Below, piece after piece: positions 1-8,199 of a stretch of 64,000 bases of DNA. Source of the stretch: Bacillus sp. FSL H8-0547 (GTDB lineage Bacteria; Bacillota; Bacilli; Bacillales; Bacillaceae); contig JBBODD010000001.1 of assembly GCA_038002745.1 (NCBI GenBank), forward strand, positions 2,294,001 to 2,358,000, written 5' to 3'. Below the pieces are notes generated by a model. It was not told the DNA's origin, searched no databases, and saw only the letters and a program-made list of their open reading frames with translations. The stretch's first letter is position 1. Each line of letters opens with the position of its first letter. Made by a program: the position numbers and the translations under genes.

Positions 1-141
1 GATATCAAGCTTGTAGCCTGCACGATGACGATGGATCTGCTCGGCCTTCAGGAAAAAGAGCTTCTTGATAACATTGAATATGCCGGTGTTGCCGCTTATT
101 TGGCAGATGCAGAAGACGGCAATGTCAATCTGTTTATCTAA
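1..141 (+). CDS. DsrE/DsrF-like protein, C-terminal fragment (YrkE-like)
   Basis: The reading frame is open from the first base to TAA at 139-141, giving 46 C-terminal residues. The segment CTMTMDLLGL followed by a stretch reading EYAGVAAYLADAE resembles the C-terminus of DsrE/F/H-like small sulfur-handling proteins, which in Bacillus begin yrkE-yrkJ type operons. The N-terminus and promoter lie outside the window. Its position directly before rhodanese and TusA genes supports a role in sulfane-sulfur relay. Family assignment rests on a short fragment and on context. Confidence 0.7.
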   Translation, partial: DIKLVACTMTMDLLGLQEKELLDNIEYAGVAAYLADAEDGNVNLFI

Positions 142-161
142 CAGGAAAGGTGTGAACAGAG

Positions 162-521
162 TTGGAGATTGTGCAATACGTTCTTATTGGCTTACTTTTA
201 TTGTTTCTTATTAAAAGGCTCATGCCTGCAAAAGGGATTCATACAATTTCAACCGCTCAGCTTAAAGAGCAGCTGGATGACCGCAGCAAACAGTTTATTG
301 ATGTCAGGACTCCTGCAGAGTATAAGGGGAGACACCTTAAGGGGTTTAAAAATATGCCGCTGCACCAATTGGATCAAAAGGCACAGCTTCTTTCAAAGGA
401 TCGTGAGGTTGTCGTGATCTGCCAGAGCGGAATGCGAAGCCAGAGTGCCTGCAAAACATTAAAGAAGCTTGGTTTTAAAGATGTGACAAACGTTAAGGGC
501 GGAATGAACGCCTGGAATTAA
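162..521 (+). CDS. Membrane-anchored rhodanese-like protein
   Basis: Single-domain rhodanese of 119 residues with an N-terminal hydrophobic helix (about residues 4-17, VQYVLIGLLLLFLI) followed by Lys/Arg, so the catalytic domain is probably cytoplasmic and tethered to the membrane. The active-site loop is CQSGMRS near residue 87, with the catalytic Cys present. Rhodaneses carry sulfur as a Cys persulfide. The start is TTG at 162, preceded by AGGAAAGGTG at 142-151. It lies 20 bp after the DsrE gene and 9 bp before the next rhodanese, inside one operon. Confidence 0.85.
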   Translation: MEIVQYVLIGLLLLFLIKRLMPAKGIHTISTAQLKEQLDDRSKQFIDVRTPAEYKGRHLKGFKNMPLHQLDQKAQLLSKDREVVVICQSGMRSQSACKTLKKLGFKDVTNVKGGMNAWN

Positions 522-530
522 GGAGGTCAA

Positions 531-824
531 ATGAGAATGAAGCAAATGACAGCAAAAGAAGTGGAAGCGTCGCTTAAAGACTTAACGGTGATTGATGTCA
601 GGGAACCGGATGAAACAGCAGCCGGCAAAATTCCCGGTGCAATGACCATTCCTTTGGGGCTTCTTGAGTTCCGCATGCATGAGCTTGAGAAGACGAAGGA
701 ATACACAATGGTCTGCCGTTCAGGCGGAAGAAGCGGCCGCGCAGCCCAGTTTCTTAAAAGCCAGGGATTCAAGGTTATTAACATGACTGGCGGAATGCTT
801 GAGTGGGAAGGAAAAACGGAGTAA
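531..824 (+). CDS. Rhodanese-like sulfurtransferase
   Basis: A soluble single rhodanese domain of 97 residues. It has the early IDVREPDE motif and a catalytic loop CRSGGRS near residue 63, so the persulfide-carrying Cys is intact. The start ATG at 531 follows AAGGAGGT at 521-528, which overlaps the stop of the preceding gene and implies coupled translation. It is the second of four rhodanese domains in this operon. No signal peptide or membrane segment is visible. The specific sulfur donor and acceptor cannot be told from sequence. Confidence 0.88.
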   Translation: MRMKQMTAKEVEASLKDLTVIDVREPDETAAGKIPGAMTIPLGLLEFRMHELEKTKEYTMVCRSGGRSGRAAQFLKSQGFKVINMTGGMLEWEGKTE

Positions 825-866
825 TTTTCACAGAAAAATGTATTAAGACCATTAGGAGGAATGAAG

Positions 867-1433
867 ATGAATACGCTGAAAACAGATTTGACACTTGATG
901 CAAAAGGACTTGCATGCCCAATGCCAATCGTAAAGACAAAAAAAGCGATGAAAGATCTTGAACCCGGGCAAGTACTTGAGGTGCTTGCTACAGACAAAGG
1001 ATCCAAGGCTGACCTGAAAGCCTGGGCAGGAAGCGCCGGACACCAGTATTTAGGAACGATTGAAGAAGGAACTGTGCTGAAGCACTACGTAAGAAAATCA
1101 TCAGCAGAGGAAACAAAAGAGAAAACGTATCCTCATGTAAGCAGAAATGAAGAGCTTGAAACAAAGCTTGAAGACAGCAACATTGTGATTCTTGATGTAC
1201 GGGAAGCCGCAGAATATGCGTTTGAGCACATTCCGAATGCAATCTCTATTCCGCTTGGCGAGCTTGAAGACCGGATGAACGAGCTGAAAAAAGAAGACGA
1301 GATTTACGTTGTATGCCGCACTGGAAGCAGAAGTGATCTTGCCGCTCAAAAACTTGCAGGCAATGGATTTGCCAATGTGAAAAACGTTGTTCCCGGCATG
1401 ACTGCATGGTCTGGGAAAACAGAAAGCATCTAA
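867..1433 (+). CDS. TusA-rhodanese fusion sulfurtransferase (YrkF-like)
   Basis: A 188-residue fusion. Residues about 5-75 are a TusA domain with the ACPMPI motif whose Cys carries persulfide; residues about 95-185 are a rhodanese with the DVREAAEY motif and catalytic loop CRTGSRS. The fusion suggests direct sulfur handover between the two domains. An ATG at 861 is in frame but touches the ribosome site AGGAGGA (854-860); ATG 867 has 6-bp spacing and is preferred. The same fusion occurs as yrkF in Bacillus subtilis next to MBL and TusA genes. Confidence 0.9.
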   Translation: MNTLKTDLTLDAKGLACPMPIVKTKKAMKDLEPGQVLEVLATDKGSKADLKAWAGSAGHQYLGTIEEGTVLKHYVRKSSAEETKEKTYPHVSRNEELETKLEDSNIVILDVREAAEYAFEHIPNAISIPLGELEDRMNELKKEDEIYVVCRTGSRSDLAAQKLAGNGFANVKNVVPGMTAWSGKTESI

Positions 1434-1476
1434 CAATTTTTTTTACCGTTAAATATACCTAAGGGGGTAATTGATC

Positions 1477-2604
1477 ATGACTTTGAATGTGATGACAGCA
1501 AAAGAAGTAACGAAAAAGGTGTTTGATAAACAGCCTTTATTCATCTTGGATGTCCGCAACGAAAGTGATTTTCAGGATTGGAAAATCGAAGGCGAGAACT
1601 TCAGCTATTTAAATATCCCATATTTTGATTTGCTTGATGGGGTTGAAGAAATTTTAGATCAGATTCCGACAGATCGTGACGTATTAGTCGTTTGTGCAAA
1701 AGAAGGATCGAGCATTATGATCGGCGAAATGCTTGCTGAGGAAGGCTTATCTGTGTCGTATTTAAAAGGCGGCATGAAAGCATGGAGTGAGCATCTCGAG
1801 CCTGTAAAAGTCGGAGATTTGAAGAACGGCGGCGAGATCTACCAGTTCGTCCGCATCGGGAAAGGCTGTCTTTCCTACATGGTCATTTCAGACGGTGAAG
1901 CAGCGATTATTGATTCAACGCGTATGACGGATCTTTATCTCCAGTTTGCAAAAGAGAAGGGTGCAGCCATTAAGCATGTGTTTGATACGCATCTGCACGC
2001 GGATCATATTTCCGGCGGAAGAATCATCGCGGAGAAAACAGGCGCTGCCTACTGGCTGCCTCCAAAGGATGCTGGTGAAGTAACCTTTGATTACAACGCC
2101 TTAGAAGGCGGGACAGATGTGACAATCGGCAGTACGACAATCACTATCCATGCCCTGTATTCACCGGGCCACACGATTGGATCAACTTCCTTCGTCATAG
2201 ATGAGAAATATCTGCTTTCAGGTGATATTCTTTTCATCGATTCCATTGGAAGACCGGATCTTGCGGGTATGGCAGAAGACTGGGTTGGCGATTTGCGCGA
2301 GAGTCTTTATAAGCGCTATAAAGAACTGTCAGAGGATCTTCTTGTCCTTCCGGCTCATTTCATGATGATTGATGAGTTGAATGACGATGGCAGTGTTTCT
2401 GAGAAGCTCGGTGTTCTGTTTGAAAAGAACCATGGCTTAAACATTGAAGATGAAAATGAGTTCAGAAAGCTTGTAACAGAGAATCTTCCTCCGCAGCCAA
2501 ATGCGTACCAGGAGATTCGCGAAACAAATATGGGGAAAATCACCCCGGACGAAGAGCAGCAGCGTGAAATGGAAATCGGTCCAAACCGCTGTGCAGTAAG
2601 ATAA
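1477..2604 (+). CDS. Rhodanese-MBL persulfide dioxygenase-like protein (YrkH/CstB-like)
   Basis: About 375 residues with two domains. The N-terminal ~110 residues form a rhodanese (LDVRNESDF; loop CAKEGSS). The rest is an ETHE1-type metallo-beta-lactamase fold with [39 protein letters not shown] and LPAHF, which supply the iron ligands in persulfide dioxygenases. Family knowledge suggests oxidation of low-molecular-weight persulfide to sulfite. In staphylococcal CstB the rhodanese parts follow the MBL domain; here the rhodanese comes first. TTG 1471 is in frame, but ATG 1477 is spaced 8 bp from AAGGGGGT and is preferred. Confidence 0.88.
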   Translation: MTLNVMTAKEVTKKVFDKQPLFILDVRNESDFQDWKIEGENFSYLNIPYFDLLDGVEEILDQIPTDRDVLVVCAKEGSSIMIGEMLAEEGLSVSYLKGGMKAWSEHLEPVKVGDLKNGGEIYQFVRIGKGCLSYMVISDGEAAIIDSTRMTDLYLQFAKEKGAAIKHVFDTHLHADHISGGRIIAEKTGAAYWLPPKDAGEVTFDYNALEGGTDVTIGSTTITIHALYSPGHTIGSTSFVIDEKYLLSGDILFIDSIGRPDLAGMAEDWVGDLRESLYKRYKELSEDLLVLPAHFMMIDELNDDGSVSEKLGVLFEKNHGLNIEDENEFRKLVTENLPPQPNAYQEIRETNMGKITPDEEQQREMEIGPNRCAVR

Positions 2605-2639
2605 TCAAACTTTAAATCAACTCTGGGAGGAATTTTATA

Positions 2640-2867
2640 ATGGAAATAGCAAAAGTATTAGACGCAAAAGGTTTAGCATGTCCAATGCCAATCGTCAGAA
2701 CAAAAAAAGCGATGGCTGATCTTGAATCAGGACAGGTGCTTGAAGTACATGCAACAGACAAAGGTGCAAAGGCGGACCTTACAGCCTGGGCAAAATCGGG
2801 CGGCCATGAGCTTGTGAAACACGAAGAAGAAAACAGTGTCTTCAAGTTCTGGATTAAAAAAGGATAA
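2640..2867 (+). CDS. TusA family sulfurtransferase (YrkI-like)
   Basis: Stand-alone 75-residue TusA domain. LDAKGLACPMPIVRTKKAM holds the sulfur-carrying Cys, and the sequence is strongly similar to the TusA half of the fusion at 867, suggesting duplication within the operon. Start ATG 2640 follows GGGAGG at 2625-2630. A stem-loop follows within 10 bp of the stop, so transcript levels may drop between this gene and the exporter downstream. Confidence 0.92.
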   Translation: MEIAKVLDAKGLACPMPIVRTKKAMADLESGQVLEVHATDKGAKADLTAWAKSGGHELVKHEEENSVFKFWIKKG

Positions 2868-2874
2868 AGAGAGA

Positions 2875-2900
2875 GGGAACCGGTTCGGGTTCCCTTTTCT
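2875..2900 (+). terminator. Stem-loop between tusA and tauE (attenuator)
   Basis: GGGAACC (2875-2881) pairs with GGTTCCC (2888-2894) around a 6-base loop, then TTTTCT. The arms are perfect but the T-run is short, so partial termination or transcript-end protection is more likely than a full stop before the TauE gene. Confidence 0.6.
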
Positions 2901-2921
2901 AATAAGGAGAGTGACTCAACC

Positions 2922-3698
2922 ATGGATTTTGCATTTATTATCACTATTTTCTTAATCGGTTTTATCGGTTCATACATTTCCGGGATGCTTGGAATCGGCG
3001 GTTCAATCATAAAATATCCGATGCTGCTTTACATTCCGCCTTTATTTGGGCTTGTAGCCTTCAGCGCCCATGAAGTATCGGGAATCAGTGCCGTGCAGGT
3101 TTTCTTTGCAACAATCGGCGGTGTGTGGGCCTACAGAAAAGGCGGATATTTGAATAAGCAGCTCATTCTGTATATGGGTGCAAGTATCTTAATCGGTAGC
3201 TTTATCGGAGGCTTCGGTTCTAAAGCGATGTCTGAGGAAGGCATTAATGTAATCTACGGAGTACTCGCTTTAATTGCAGCTGTCATGATGTTCATTCCTA
3301 AAAAGGGCATCGATGATATTCCTCTTGATCAAGTAACGTTTAACAAATGGCTTGCAGCTGTTCTAGCACTGATTGTAGGTATTGGATCAGGAATTGTCGG
3401 TGCAGCCGGGGCATTCTTGCTTGTACCGATTATGCTCGTGGTTCTTAAAATTCCTACAAGAATGACGATTGCTTCGTCGCTTGCAATTACATTCATTTCA
3501 TCCATTGGAGCAACTGTCGGGAAAATAACCACAGGCCAGGTTGACTACTATCCTGCGCTGATTATGGTCGCTGCAAGTTTAATTGCTTCTCCGCTTGGGG
3601 CGATAGCAGGGAAAAAAGTGAATACGAAAGTGCTTCAGATCATTCTCGCTGTCTTGATTTTGGCTACAGCAGTGAAGATCTGGCTCGATATTCTTTAA
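2922..3698 (+). CDS. TauE/SafE family sulfite exporter (YrkJ-like)
   Basis: Integral membrane protein of 258 residues with about eight hydrophobic segments in two halves. Each half opens with a Gly/Ser-rich motif ([13 protein letters not shown] near residue 24; [13 protein letters not shown] near residue 157), as in TauE/SafE/YfcA permeases. Family members export sulfite, sulfonates or related anions. Placed last in an operon that would oxidise persulfide to sulfite, sulfite export is the natural inference. Start ATG 2922 follows AAGGAG at 2904-2909; the 12-bp spacing is slightly long. A strong terminator follows. Confidence 0.88.
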   Translation: MDFAFIITIFLIGFIGSYISGMLGIGGSIIKYPMLLYIPPLFGLVAFSAHEVSGISAVQVFFATIGGVWAYRKGGYLNKQLILYMGASILIGSFIGGFGSKAMSEEGINVIYGVLALIAAVMMFIPKKGIDDIPLDQVTFNKWLAAVLALIVGIGSGIVGAAGAFLLVPIMLVVLKIPTRMTIASSLAITFISSIGATVGKITTGQVDYYPALIMVAASLIASPLGAIAGKKVNTKVLQIILAVLILATAVKIWLDIL

Positions 3699-3701
3699 TT
3701 G

Positions 3702-3740
3702 AAAGAGCAGCAGATGATCGGTTGATTTGCTGCTCTTTTA
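3702..3740 (+). terminator. Terminator of sulfur operon
   Basis: AAAGAGCAGCA (3702-3712) pairs perfectly with TGCTGCTCTTT (3728-3738), an 11-bp stem that ends in T residues. It closes the operon that begins upstream of the window. Confidence 0.88.
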
Positions 3741-3813
3741 TAAAAAAACGGTTCCCAATCCTTCTGCCTCTTGTTAAAATTAGGGAGATGCTAAACAAGG
3801 AAGGATGAAAACC

Positions 3814-4428
3814 ATGTTTAAAAAGATCGCTTCAGAAGCACTTGGCCTGTCAGATATCGGCACGATTATCAGCCCTCAAGACTTTGATAAAACAGATGCA
3901 GACGATTATGTGATGCATGAAGACAACGAGAAAATCTACTTCTTAATTAAGACAAAAGCAGACGAGTACTGCTTTACGAATCTTGCCTTTATCCATGTAG
4001 ATGGTGCAAATGCAGTCTCTTCAAAGCGAACATTGAAACGCTTTCCATACGCACAGCATAAGTTTTCAGATGTGATGCTTGAAACAGCAGGCAAAATTGA
4101 TATGGACGTTGAAATCAAGTTCACACTGGGCAGTCAGCGCTTTGACATTGACGTGCGCAAAGATCAAATTGAACAGCTGAAGGACCTGTACAAATCCCTT
4201 CTTCGCATCGCTGAAACTACACATGAGAATGCCATCTACATCGATATGGCGTCTCAAAGCCTTGATAAAGCAGTAACCGTTCTGCAAAATTCAAGAACGG
4301 ATGATGCAAAGCTTGCGGATACATACAGAGATCTGACGGACTTTGGGTTCACTTGGATGACTTCTGTACGCGAGCAGTATCATATTAAAGATTTTGGCAG
4401 TGTGTTTGAAAAGTATATTAATAATTGA
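3814..4428 (+). CDS. PH domain-containing protein (YvbH-like)
   Basis: A 204-residue soluble protein. The N-terminal ~120 residues match the bacterial PH-like fold seen in Bacillus YvbH-type proteins (DYVMHEDNEKIYFLIKTKAD, then RTLKRFPYAQ). The C-terminal ~75 residues are helical, corresponding to the YvbH oligomerisation region. The biochemical role is not known to me. ATG 3805 is in frame but abuts AAGGAAGG; ATG 3814 with 9-bp spacing is preferred. It is a single-gene unit with its own terminator. Confidence 0.82.
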   Translation: MFKKIASEALGLSDIGTIISPQDFDKTDADDYVMHEDNEKIYFLIKTKADEYCFTNLAFIHVDGANAVSSKRTLKRFPYAQHKFSDVMLETAGKIDMDVEIKFTLGSQRFDIDVRKDQIEQLKDLYKSLLRIAETTHENAIYIDMASQSLDKAVTVLQNSRTDDAKLADTYRDLTDFGFTWMTSVREQYHIKDFGSVFEKYINN

Positions 4429-4432
4429 CAGT

Positions 4433-4463
4433 AAAAGCCTGCTCTCTGTGAGCAGGCTTTTTA
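4433..4463 (+). terminator. Terminator after YvbH-like gene
   Basis: AAAAGCCTGCTC (4433-4444) and GAGCAGGCTTTT (4450-4461) form a perfect 12-bp stem with loop TCTGT, followed by T residues. It could also serve the convergent gene ending at 4497. Confidence 0.92.
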
Positions 4464-4496
4464 TTGGTTTGCGTACCCTGCCAGATAACCGAAAAA

Positions 4497-5162
4497 TTAT
4501 CTCCACTCCAAAATCCCGTTTAAATCTTCGTACATACTGTGCGGCTTTAGCCCAAGCTCTTCAGCGGGCATGCCTCCCCGGTTAATCCACGCTGTCTGGA
4601 ATCCAAAATTGCGGGCACCGGAAATATCCCATCCATTTGATGACATGAAAAGCACGTTTTCCCGCTCCACCCCCAGTTCTTTTAAGACAAGGGTGTAGGA
4701 AGCGGGGGAAGGTTTGAATTGCTTCGCATGATCCACACTGATAATAGTGTCAAAAAGAGGGGCAAGTCCTGACTGTTCAATGAGGGGATCCAGCATATCA
4801 TGGGATCCATTTGAAAAGACAGCCAGTTTTTTACCTGAGAGCTTTTGCAGAACCTGCTCCGTTTCAGGGTAGCATTCCAGCTTTTTATATTCATCTATAA
4901 GAAGCTCTTCATTTTGCGGTGAATTCTCCAGATGCAGTGAACGAAGGGTGTATGCCAGCGCGTTTCTTGTGACGGTTAAAAACGTTTCATAGTTGCCCAT
5001 GATCTGGCGAAGAAAAGAATATTCCAGCTGCTTTTGCCGCCATATCCTGCTGATCTCTTCTCCTCTTCCATCATAAAGTTCATCAGCTTTTTTCTTTACG
5101 GAATGCACATCAAAAAGTGTGCCGTATACATCAAATACGAAAGCCTTTATTTCTTTATTCAT
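4497..5162 (-). CDS. Haloacid dehalogenase, type II (HAD superfamily)
   Basis: A 221-residue cytosolic hydrolase. HAD motif I is FVFDVYGTLFD with nucleophile Asp11; motif II is VFSNGS; the Lys of motif III is in FKPSPASY; motif IV is MSSNGWDISGA. The TLFDV and SSNGWD variants are typical of L-2-haloacid dehalogenase type II enzymes, which replace halogen with hydroxyl through an aspartyl ester. Many Bacillus homologues have untested substrates and may be phosphatases. Start ATG at 5162 is preceded by GAGGAGGCG on the minus strand, and a TATAGT -10 box lies near 5198-5203. Confidence 0.88.
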   Translation of the reverse strand: MNKEIKAFVFDVYGTLFDVHSVKKKADELYDGRGEEISRIWRQKQLEYSFLRQIMGNYETFLTVTRNALAYTLRSLHLENSPQNEELLIDEYKKLECYPETEQVLQKLSGKKLAVFSNGSHDMLDPLIEQSGLAPLFDTIISVDHAKQFKPSPASYTLVLKELGVERENVLFMSSNGWDISGARNFGFQTAWINRGGMPAEELGLKPHSMYEDLNGILEWR

Positions 5163-5340
5163 TTAGCGCCTCCTCTGTTACTGAGCCATACCCGTTTTTT
5201 TACTATACACAAACAGGGAGAAAATATGGCGAAAGCTTGAACAATGGTCAAATTTGTCCTGGATGGAACGTACTCAAAGTTGCACTGTGCTTGTGTTTTC
5301 ATGTAAATTGATGGATAACACGTTAGGAAAAGGTGATCGT

Positions 5341-6153
5341 TTGAAACCAACTGCAGCAAAGTTTATCGGCATTTTGTCCGTGCTGGCAACCGCTTTATGG
5401 ATATTTGGACTTGGATGGACCATTCAGCATTATTTTTTCAGCGGGCCGGCTGCAATGCAATCTCCCGGTCAGAGTGAAAAGGAAGAAGTAAGCGCTTCGA
5501 GCGACGGTGAGTATCAGATTGTCGCGCTTGGAGATTCTTTAACGCGGGGAACCGGGGATCAGTCCGGTAAAGGATACATCGGCTACATGATGGATGAGCT
5601 GGGAAAAAAGACAGAAAAAGAGATTAACCTGACTAATCTGGCTGTAAAAGGGCAAGTCTCAAACGACGTCATAGGTCAGCTCCAAAAGCCTGAAATTAAG
5701 AGGCAGCTCCGCTCAGCAGATACTATTGTCATGACGATTGGCGGAAATGATTTGTTCCAGGGCGGACAGGCTTTGGAAAATCTGAATGCTTCTGCAAATG
5801 AAGCTGCAAGAGAAGCCTATGTTAAGAACCTGGATGCCATTTTCAGCGAAATTCGCGAAATAAATAAGGATGCCGTGCTTTATTATGTCGGCCTCTATAA
5901 CCCGTTTAATGACCTTGAAGATGCAAAAACAACGTCCGCTGTTGTCAGACAGTGGAATTTTGAATCCGCAGAGACGGCAGCGAAATACCCAAATGTCATC
6001 ATGGTTCCGACGTTTGATTTATTTGAGCAGAACGTGAATGACTATCTTTACAGCGATAAATTTCATCCTAACTCAGAAGGCTATAAGCTGATCGGAGAGA
6101 GGCTTTCATCATTGATTGTGTTCAGCGGGGAGGAGAAGCAGGATGAGCAGTAA
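5341..6153 (+). CDS. SGNH/GDSL family hydrolase, membrane-anchored or secreted
   Basis: About 270 residues. An N-terminal hydrophobic segment (FIGILSVLATALWIFGLGW) acts as signal anchor, followed by a low-complexity linker. SGNH blocks are clear: ALGDSLTRGTGD with Ser66, IGGNDLF for the oxyanion site, and DKFHPNSEGYKL for the Asp-His pair. Such enzymes are esterases, lipases or deacetylases acting outside the membrane. TTG 5341 is preferred because AAAAGGTGA sits 5 bp upstream; in-frame ATGs at 5254 and 5311 lack ribosome sites. The 3' end overlaps the ABC ATPase gene by 11 bp, implying a joint role with that transporter. Confidence 0.85.
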   Translation: MKPTAAKFIGILSVLATALWIFGLGWTIQHYFFSGPAAMQSPGQSEKEEVSASSDGEYQIVALGDSLTRGTGDQSGKGYIGYMMDELGKKTEKEINLTNLAVKGQVSNDVIGQLQKPEIKRQLRSADTIVMTIGGNDLFQGGQALENLNASANEAAREAYVKNLDAIFSEIREINKDAVLYYVGLYNPFNDLEDAKTTSAVVRQWNFESAETAAKYPNVIMVPTFDLFEQNVNDYLYSDKFHPNSEGYKLIGERLSSLIVFSGEEKQDEQ

Positions 6154-7060
6154 GCAGACAACGCTCGCAGTGACTGATCTTAAAAAGAAAATCGGGCGAA
6201 AAGAGATCATTAAAGGCATATCGTTTCAGCTCCAAAAAGGAGAAGTATTCGGCTTTCTCGGACCAAACGGAGCAGGAAAGACAACGACAATCCGGATGCT
6301 TGTCGGACTCATCAAAGCAACGTCAGGCAAGATAACAATCTGCGGCCATGATTTAAAGACGGATTTTTCAAAAGCCATCAGTCACATCGGGTGCATTGTG
6401 GAAAACCCTGAACTTTACCCTTACCTGACAGGCCGGGAAAACCTTCAGTATTTCTGGCGCATGGTTCCCGGGCTTCCAAAGGAACGGATACAGGAAGTGG
6501 TGGACCTTGTCGGACTGCAGAACAGAATTGACGACCGCGTAAGCACATATTCCCTTGGAATGCGCCAGCGGCTCGGCATTGCCCAGGCTCTTCTTGGCAA
6601 ACCGGATGTGCTCATCCTTGATGAGCCGACAAACGGCCTCGATCCTGTGGGCATCAGGGAAATGCGGGAATTCATCCGGTTCCTGGCGGAAAAAGAAGGA
6701 CTGAGTGTACTTGTATCCTCTCATTTGCTCAGCGAAATTCAGCTGATGTGCGACAGAGTGGCGATTATATCAAAAGGCTCTGTTTTAAAAGTGGATACAG
6801 TAGAACACCTTTTATCAGAGAAAGAAAGAGTCATCTGGAAGCTTGATCCTCCTGAAAAAGGGAAAGAAGTGCTGGCAGCGGTAACAGCCATCCTGTCAGA
6901 CTTCGATCAGCAGGTCGTCACATATCATGAAGAAGAACATATCCCGGACTGGAACGGGAAGCTCGTTTCAGCCGGCGTTAAAGTAAAAGAAATACAGGTG
7001 AAACTCCCGACTCTTGAAGACCTGTTCATTGAACTGACTGAAGGTGAAACCATTGATTAA
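6143..7060 (+). CDS. ABC-2 type transporter ATP-binding protein
   Basis: A 305-residue nucleotide-binding subunit: Walker A GPNGAGKTT near residue 40, Q-loop region IVENPELYPYLTG, signature YSLGMRQRLGIAQ, Walker B VLILDEPTNGLDP, and switch His in SSHLLSE. This is the BcrA/NatA-like class that pairs with ABC-2 permeases and exports lipids, peptides or drugs. ATG 6143 follows GGGGAGGA at 6127-6134. It overlaps genes on both sides (6143-6153 and 7044-7060), so hydrolase, ATPase and permease are translated as one unit. The substrate is unknown. Confidence 0.92.
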   Translation: MSSKQTTLAVTDLKKKIGRKEIIKGISFQLQKGEVFGFLGPNGAGKTTTIRMLVGLIKATSGKITICGHDLKTDFSKAISHIGCIVENPELYPYLTGRENLQYFWRMVPGLPKERIQEVVDLVGLQNRIDDRVSTYSLGMRQRLGIAQALLGKPDVLILDEPTNGLDPVGIREMREFIRFLAEKEGLSVLVSSHLLSEIQLMCDRVAIISKGSVLKVDTVEHLLSEKERVIWKLDPPEKGKEVLAAVTAILSDFDQQVVTYHEEEHIPDWNGKLVSAGVKVKEIQVKLPTLEDLFIELTEGETID

Positions 7061-8033
7061 TCTTGTCTACAACGAAATGATCAAAATCATCCGCAAAAAG
7101 CGGCTGTTCATAATCGCGGGTATTCTCGCTGTCCTTGTCGGCCTTTTCACCTATGCACAAATGAAGGAAGCGCAGCAGCTTCAGGAGGAGCTTGGAACAA
7201 CAGACTGGCGCACTCAGCTGCAGCAGGAAATTATCAATGCCCAAAACCGCTTAAGCTCAAGCGGCATTTCGGCTGAATGGAAAAAATACATGCAGATCCG
7301 AATGGAGCAGCAGCAGTACTACCTGGACAATGACATCAATCCAAGTGCGCCTGGAGCACCGACGTTCATGAGGATGTTTGCCGAAAATTCCATTGATCTT
7401 CTTCTGCCGCTCATGGTCATGGTCATAGCAGCCGATCTCGTCTCCTCCGAAGCGAACAGGGGGACAATCAAACTGCTGCTGACAAGGCCGGTGAAGAGGT
7501 GGAAAATCCTTCTTAGTAAATACATCACCCTGCTTTTGTCCGTATCGTTTATTGTACTCTCGCTTGGGGTACTATCCTATCTCATATCCGGTGTCGTCTT
7601 TGGATATGGGGGATGGACGATGCCGATATTGACGGGATTTACCGTGAGCGGGGAGGATCTGAATACGGAGAATGTCCAGCTGATTGATCAGTGGCAGTAC
7701 ATCCTGATGGAGCTCGGTCTCGTCTGGTTCGTTGCCGTTGTAGTCGGCACGCTGACCTTTACCCTGTCAGTGCTCATGAAAAGCACGGCATCCGTCATGG
7801 GCGTCATGCTTGCTGCTCTGATTGCAGGAGCCATCCTTGCCAATATGGTGTCTTCATGGGAATCAGCGAAATACCTGTTCATGGTCAACTTGAGGCTCAC
7901 AGACTATGTAGCGGGCATGTCGCCTCCGATCAGCGGGATGTCGCTCGGATTTTCCATGACCGTCCTCGGCGTATGGGCCGTTTGTGGTCTCATCGTATCG
8001 TTTTTTGTCTTTTCGAGAAGAGATATTTATTAA
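7044..8033 (+). CDS. ABC-2 family transporter permease
   Basis: A 329-residue membrane subunit. One transmembrane helix near residues 14-31 is followed by a ~75-residue extracytoplasmic Gln-rich region, then five or more hydrophobic segments and the C-terminal FVFSRRDIY. The sequence EANRGTIKLLLTRPVKRWKIL is the characteristic ABC-2 cytoplasmic coupling segment. The start could be GTG 7044 or TTG 7053; AAGGTG at 7041-7046 would suit TTG 7053. It follows the ATPase with a 17-bp overlap and ends at a strong terminator. Confidence 0.88.
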   Translation: MKPLINLVYNEMIKIIRKKRLFIIAGILAVLVGLFTYAQMKEAQQLQEELGTTDWRTQLQQEIINAQNRLSSSGISAEWKKYMQIRMEQQQYYLDNDINPSAPGAPTFMRMFAENSIDLLLPLMVMVIAADLVSSEANRGTIKLLLTRPVKRWKILLSKYITLLLSVSFIVLSLGVLSYLISGVVFGYGGWTMPILTGFTVSGEDLNTENVQLIDQWQYILMELGLVWFVAVVVGTLTFTLSVLMKSTASVMGVMLAALIAGAILANMVSSWESAKYLFMVNLRLTDYVAGMSPPISGMSLGFSMTVLGVWAVCGLIVSFFVFSRRDIY

Positions 8034-8036
8034 AAG

Positions 8037-8066
8037 AAACAGCCGCAGGGGATGCGGCTGTTTTTT
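8037..8066 (+). terminator. Terminator of SGNH/ABC operon
   Basis: AAACAGCCGCA (8037-8047) pairs with TGCGGCTGTTT (8053-8063), followed by T residues. Confidence 0.92.
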
Positions 8067-8142
8067 CATATTGGCGAGCGTACAAACCTGATAATTAAAA
8101 TAGAAATGCAAAAGCTAATTACACCTTGCACAAAACAAAATG

Positions 8143-8177
8143 TTTTGAAATAATATATATGAGCATATATTCATATA
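8143..8177 (+). promoter_or_regulatory. czcD promoter with CzrA/SmtB-type operator
   Basis: The imperfect palindrome TATATGAGCATATATTCATATA occupies 8156-8177. Its TATATGA/TCATATA arms match the TGA-N-TCA style operators of CzrA/SmtB repressors. It covers a possible -10 TATATT (8166-8171) with -35 TTTTGA (8143-8148) and 17-bp spacing. Binding would block transcription of czcD. The czrA gene lies just downstream of czcD in the opposite orientation. Confidence 0.75.
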
Positions 8178-8199
8178 TAAGAAGAACGGAGGGATTTGG

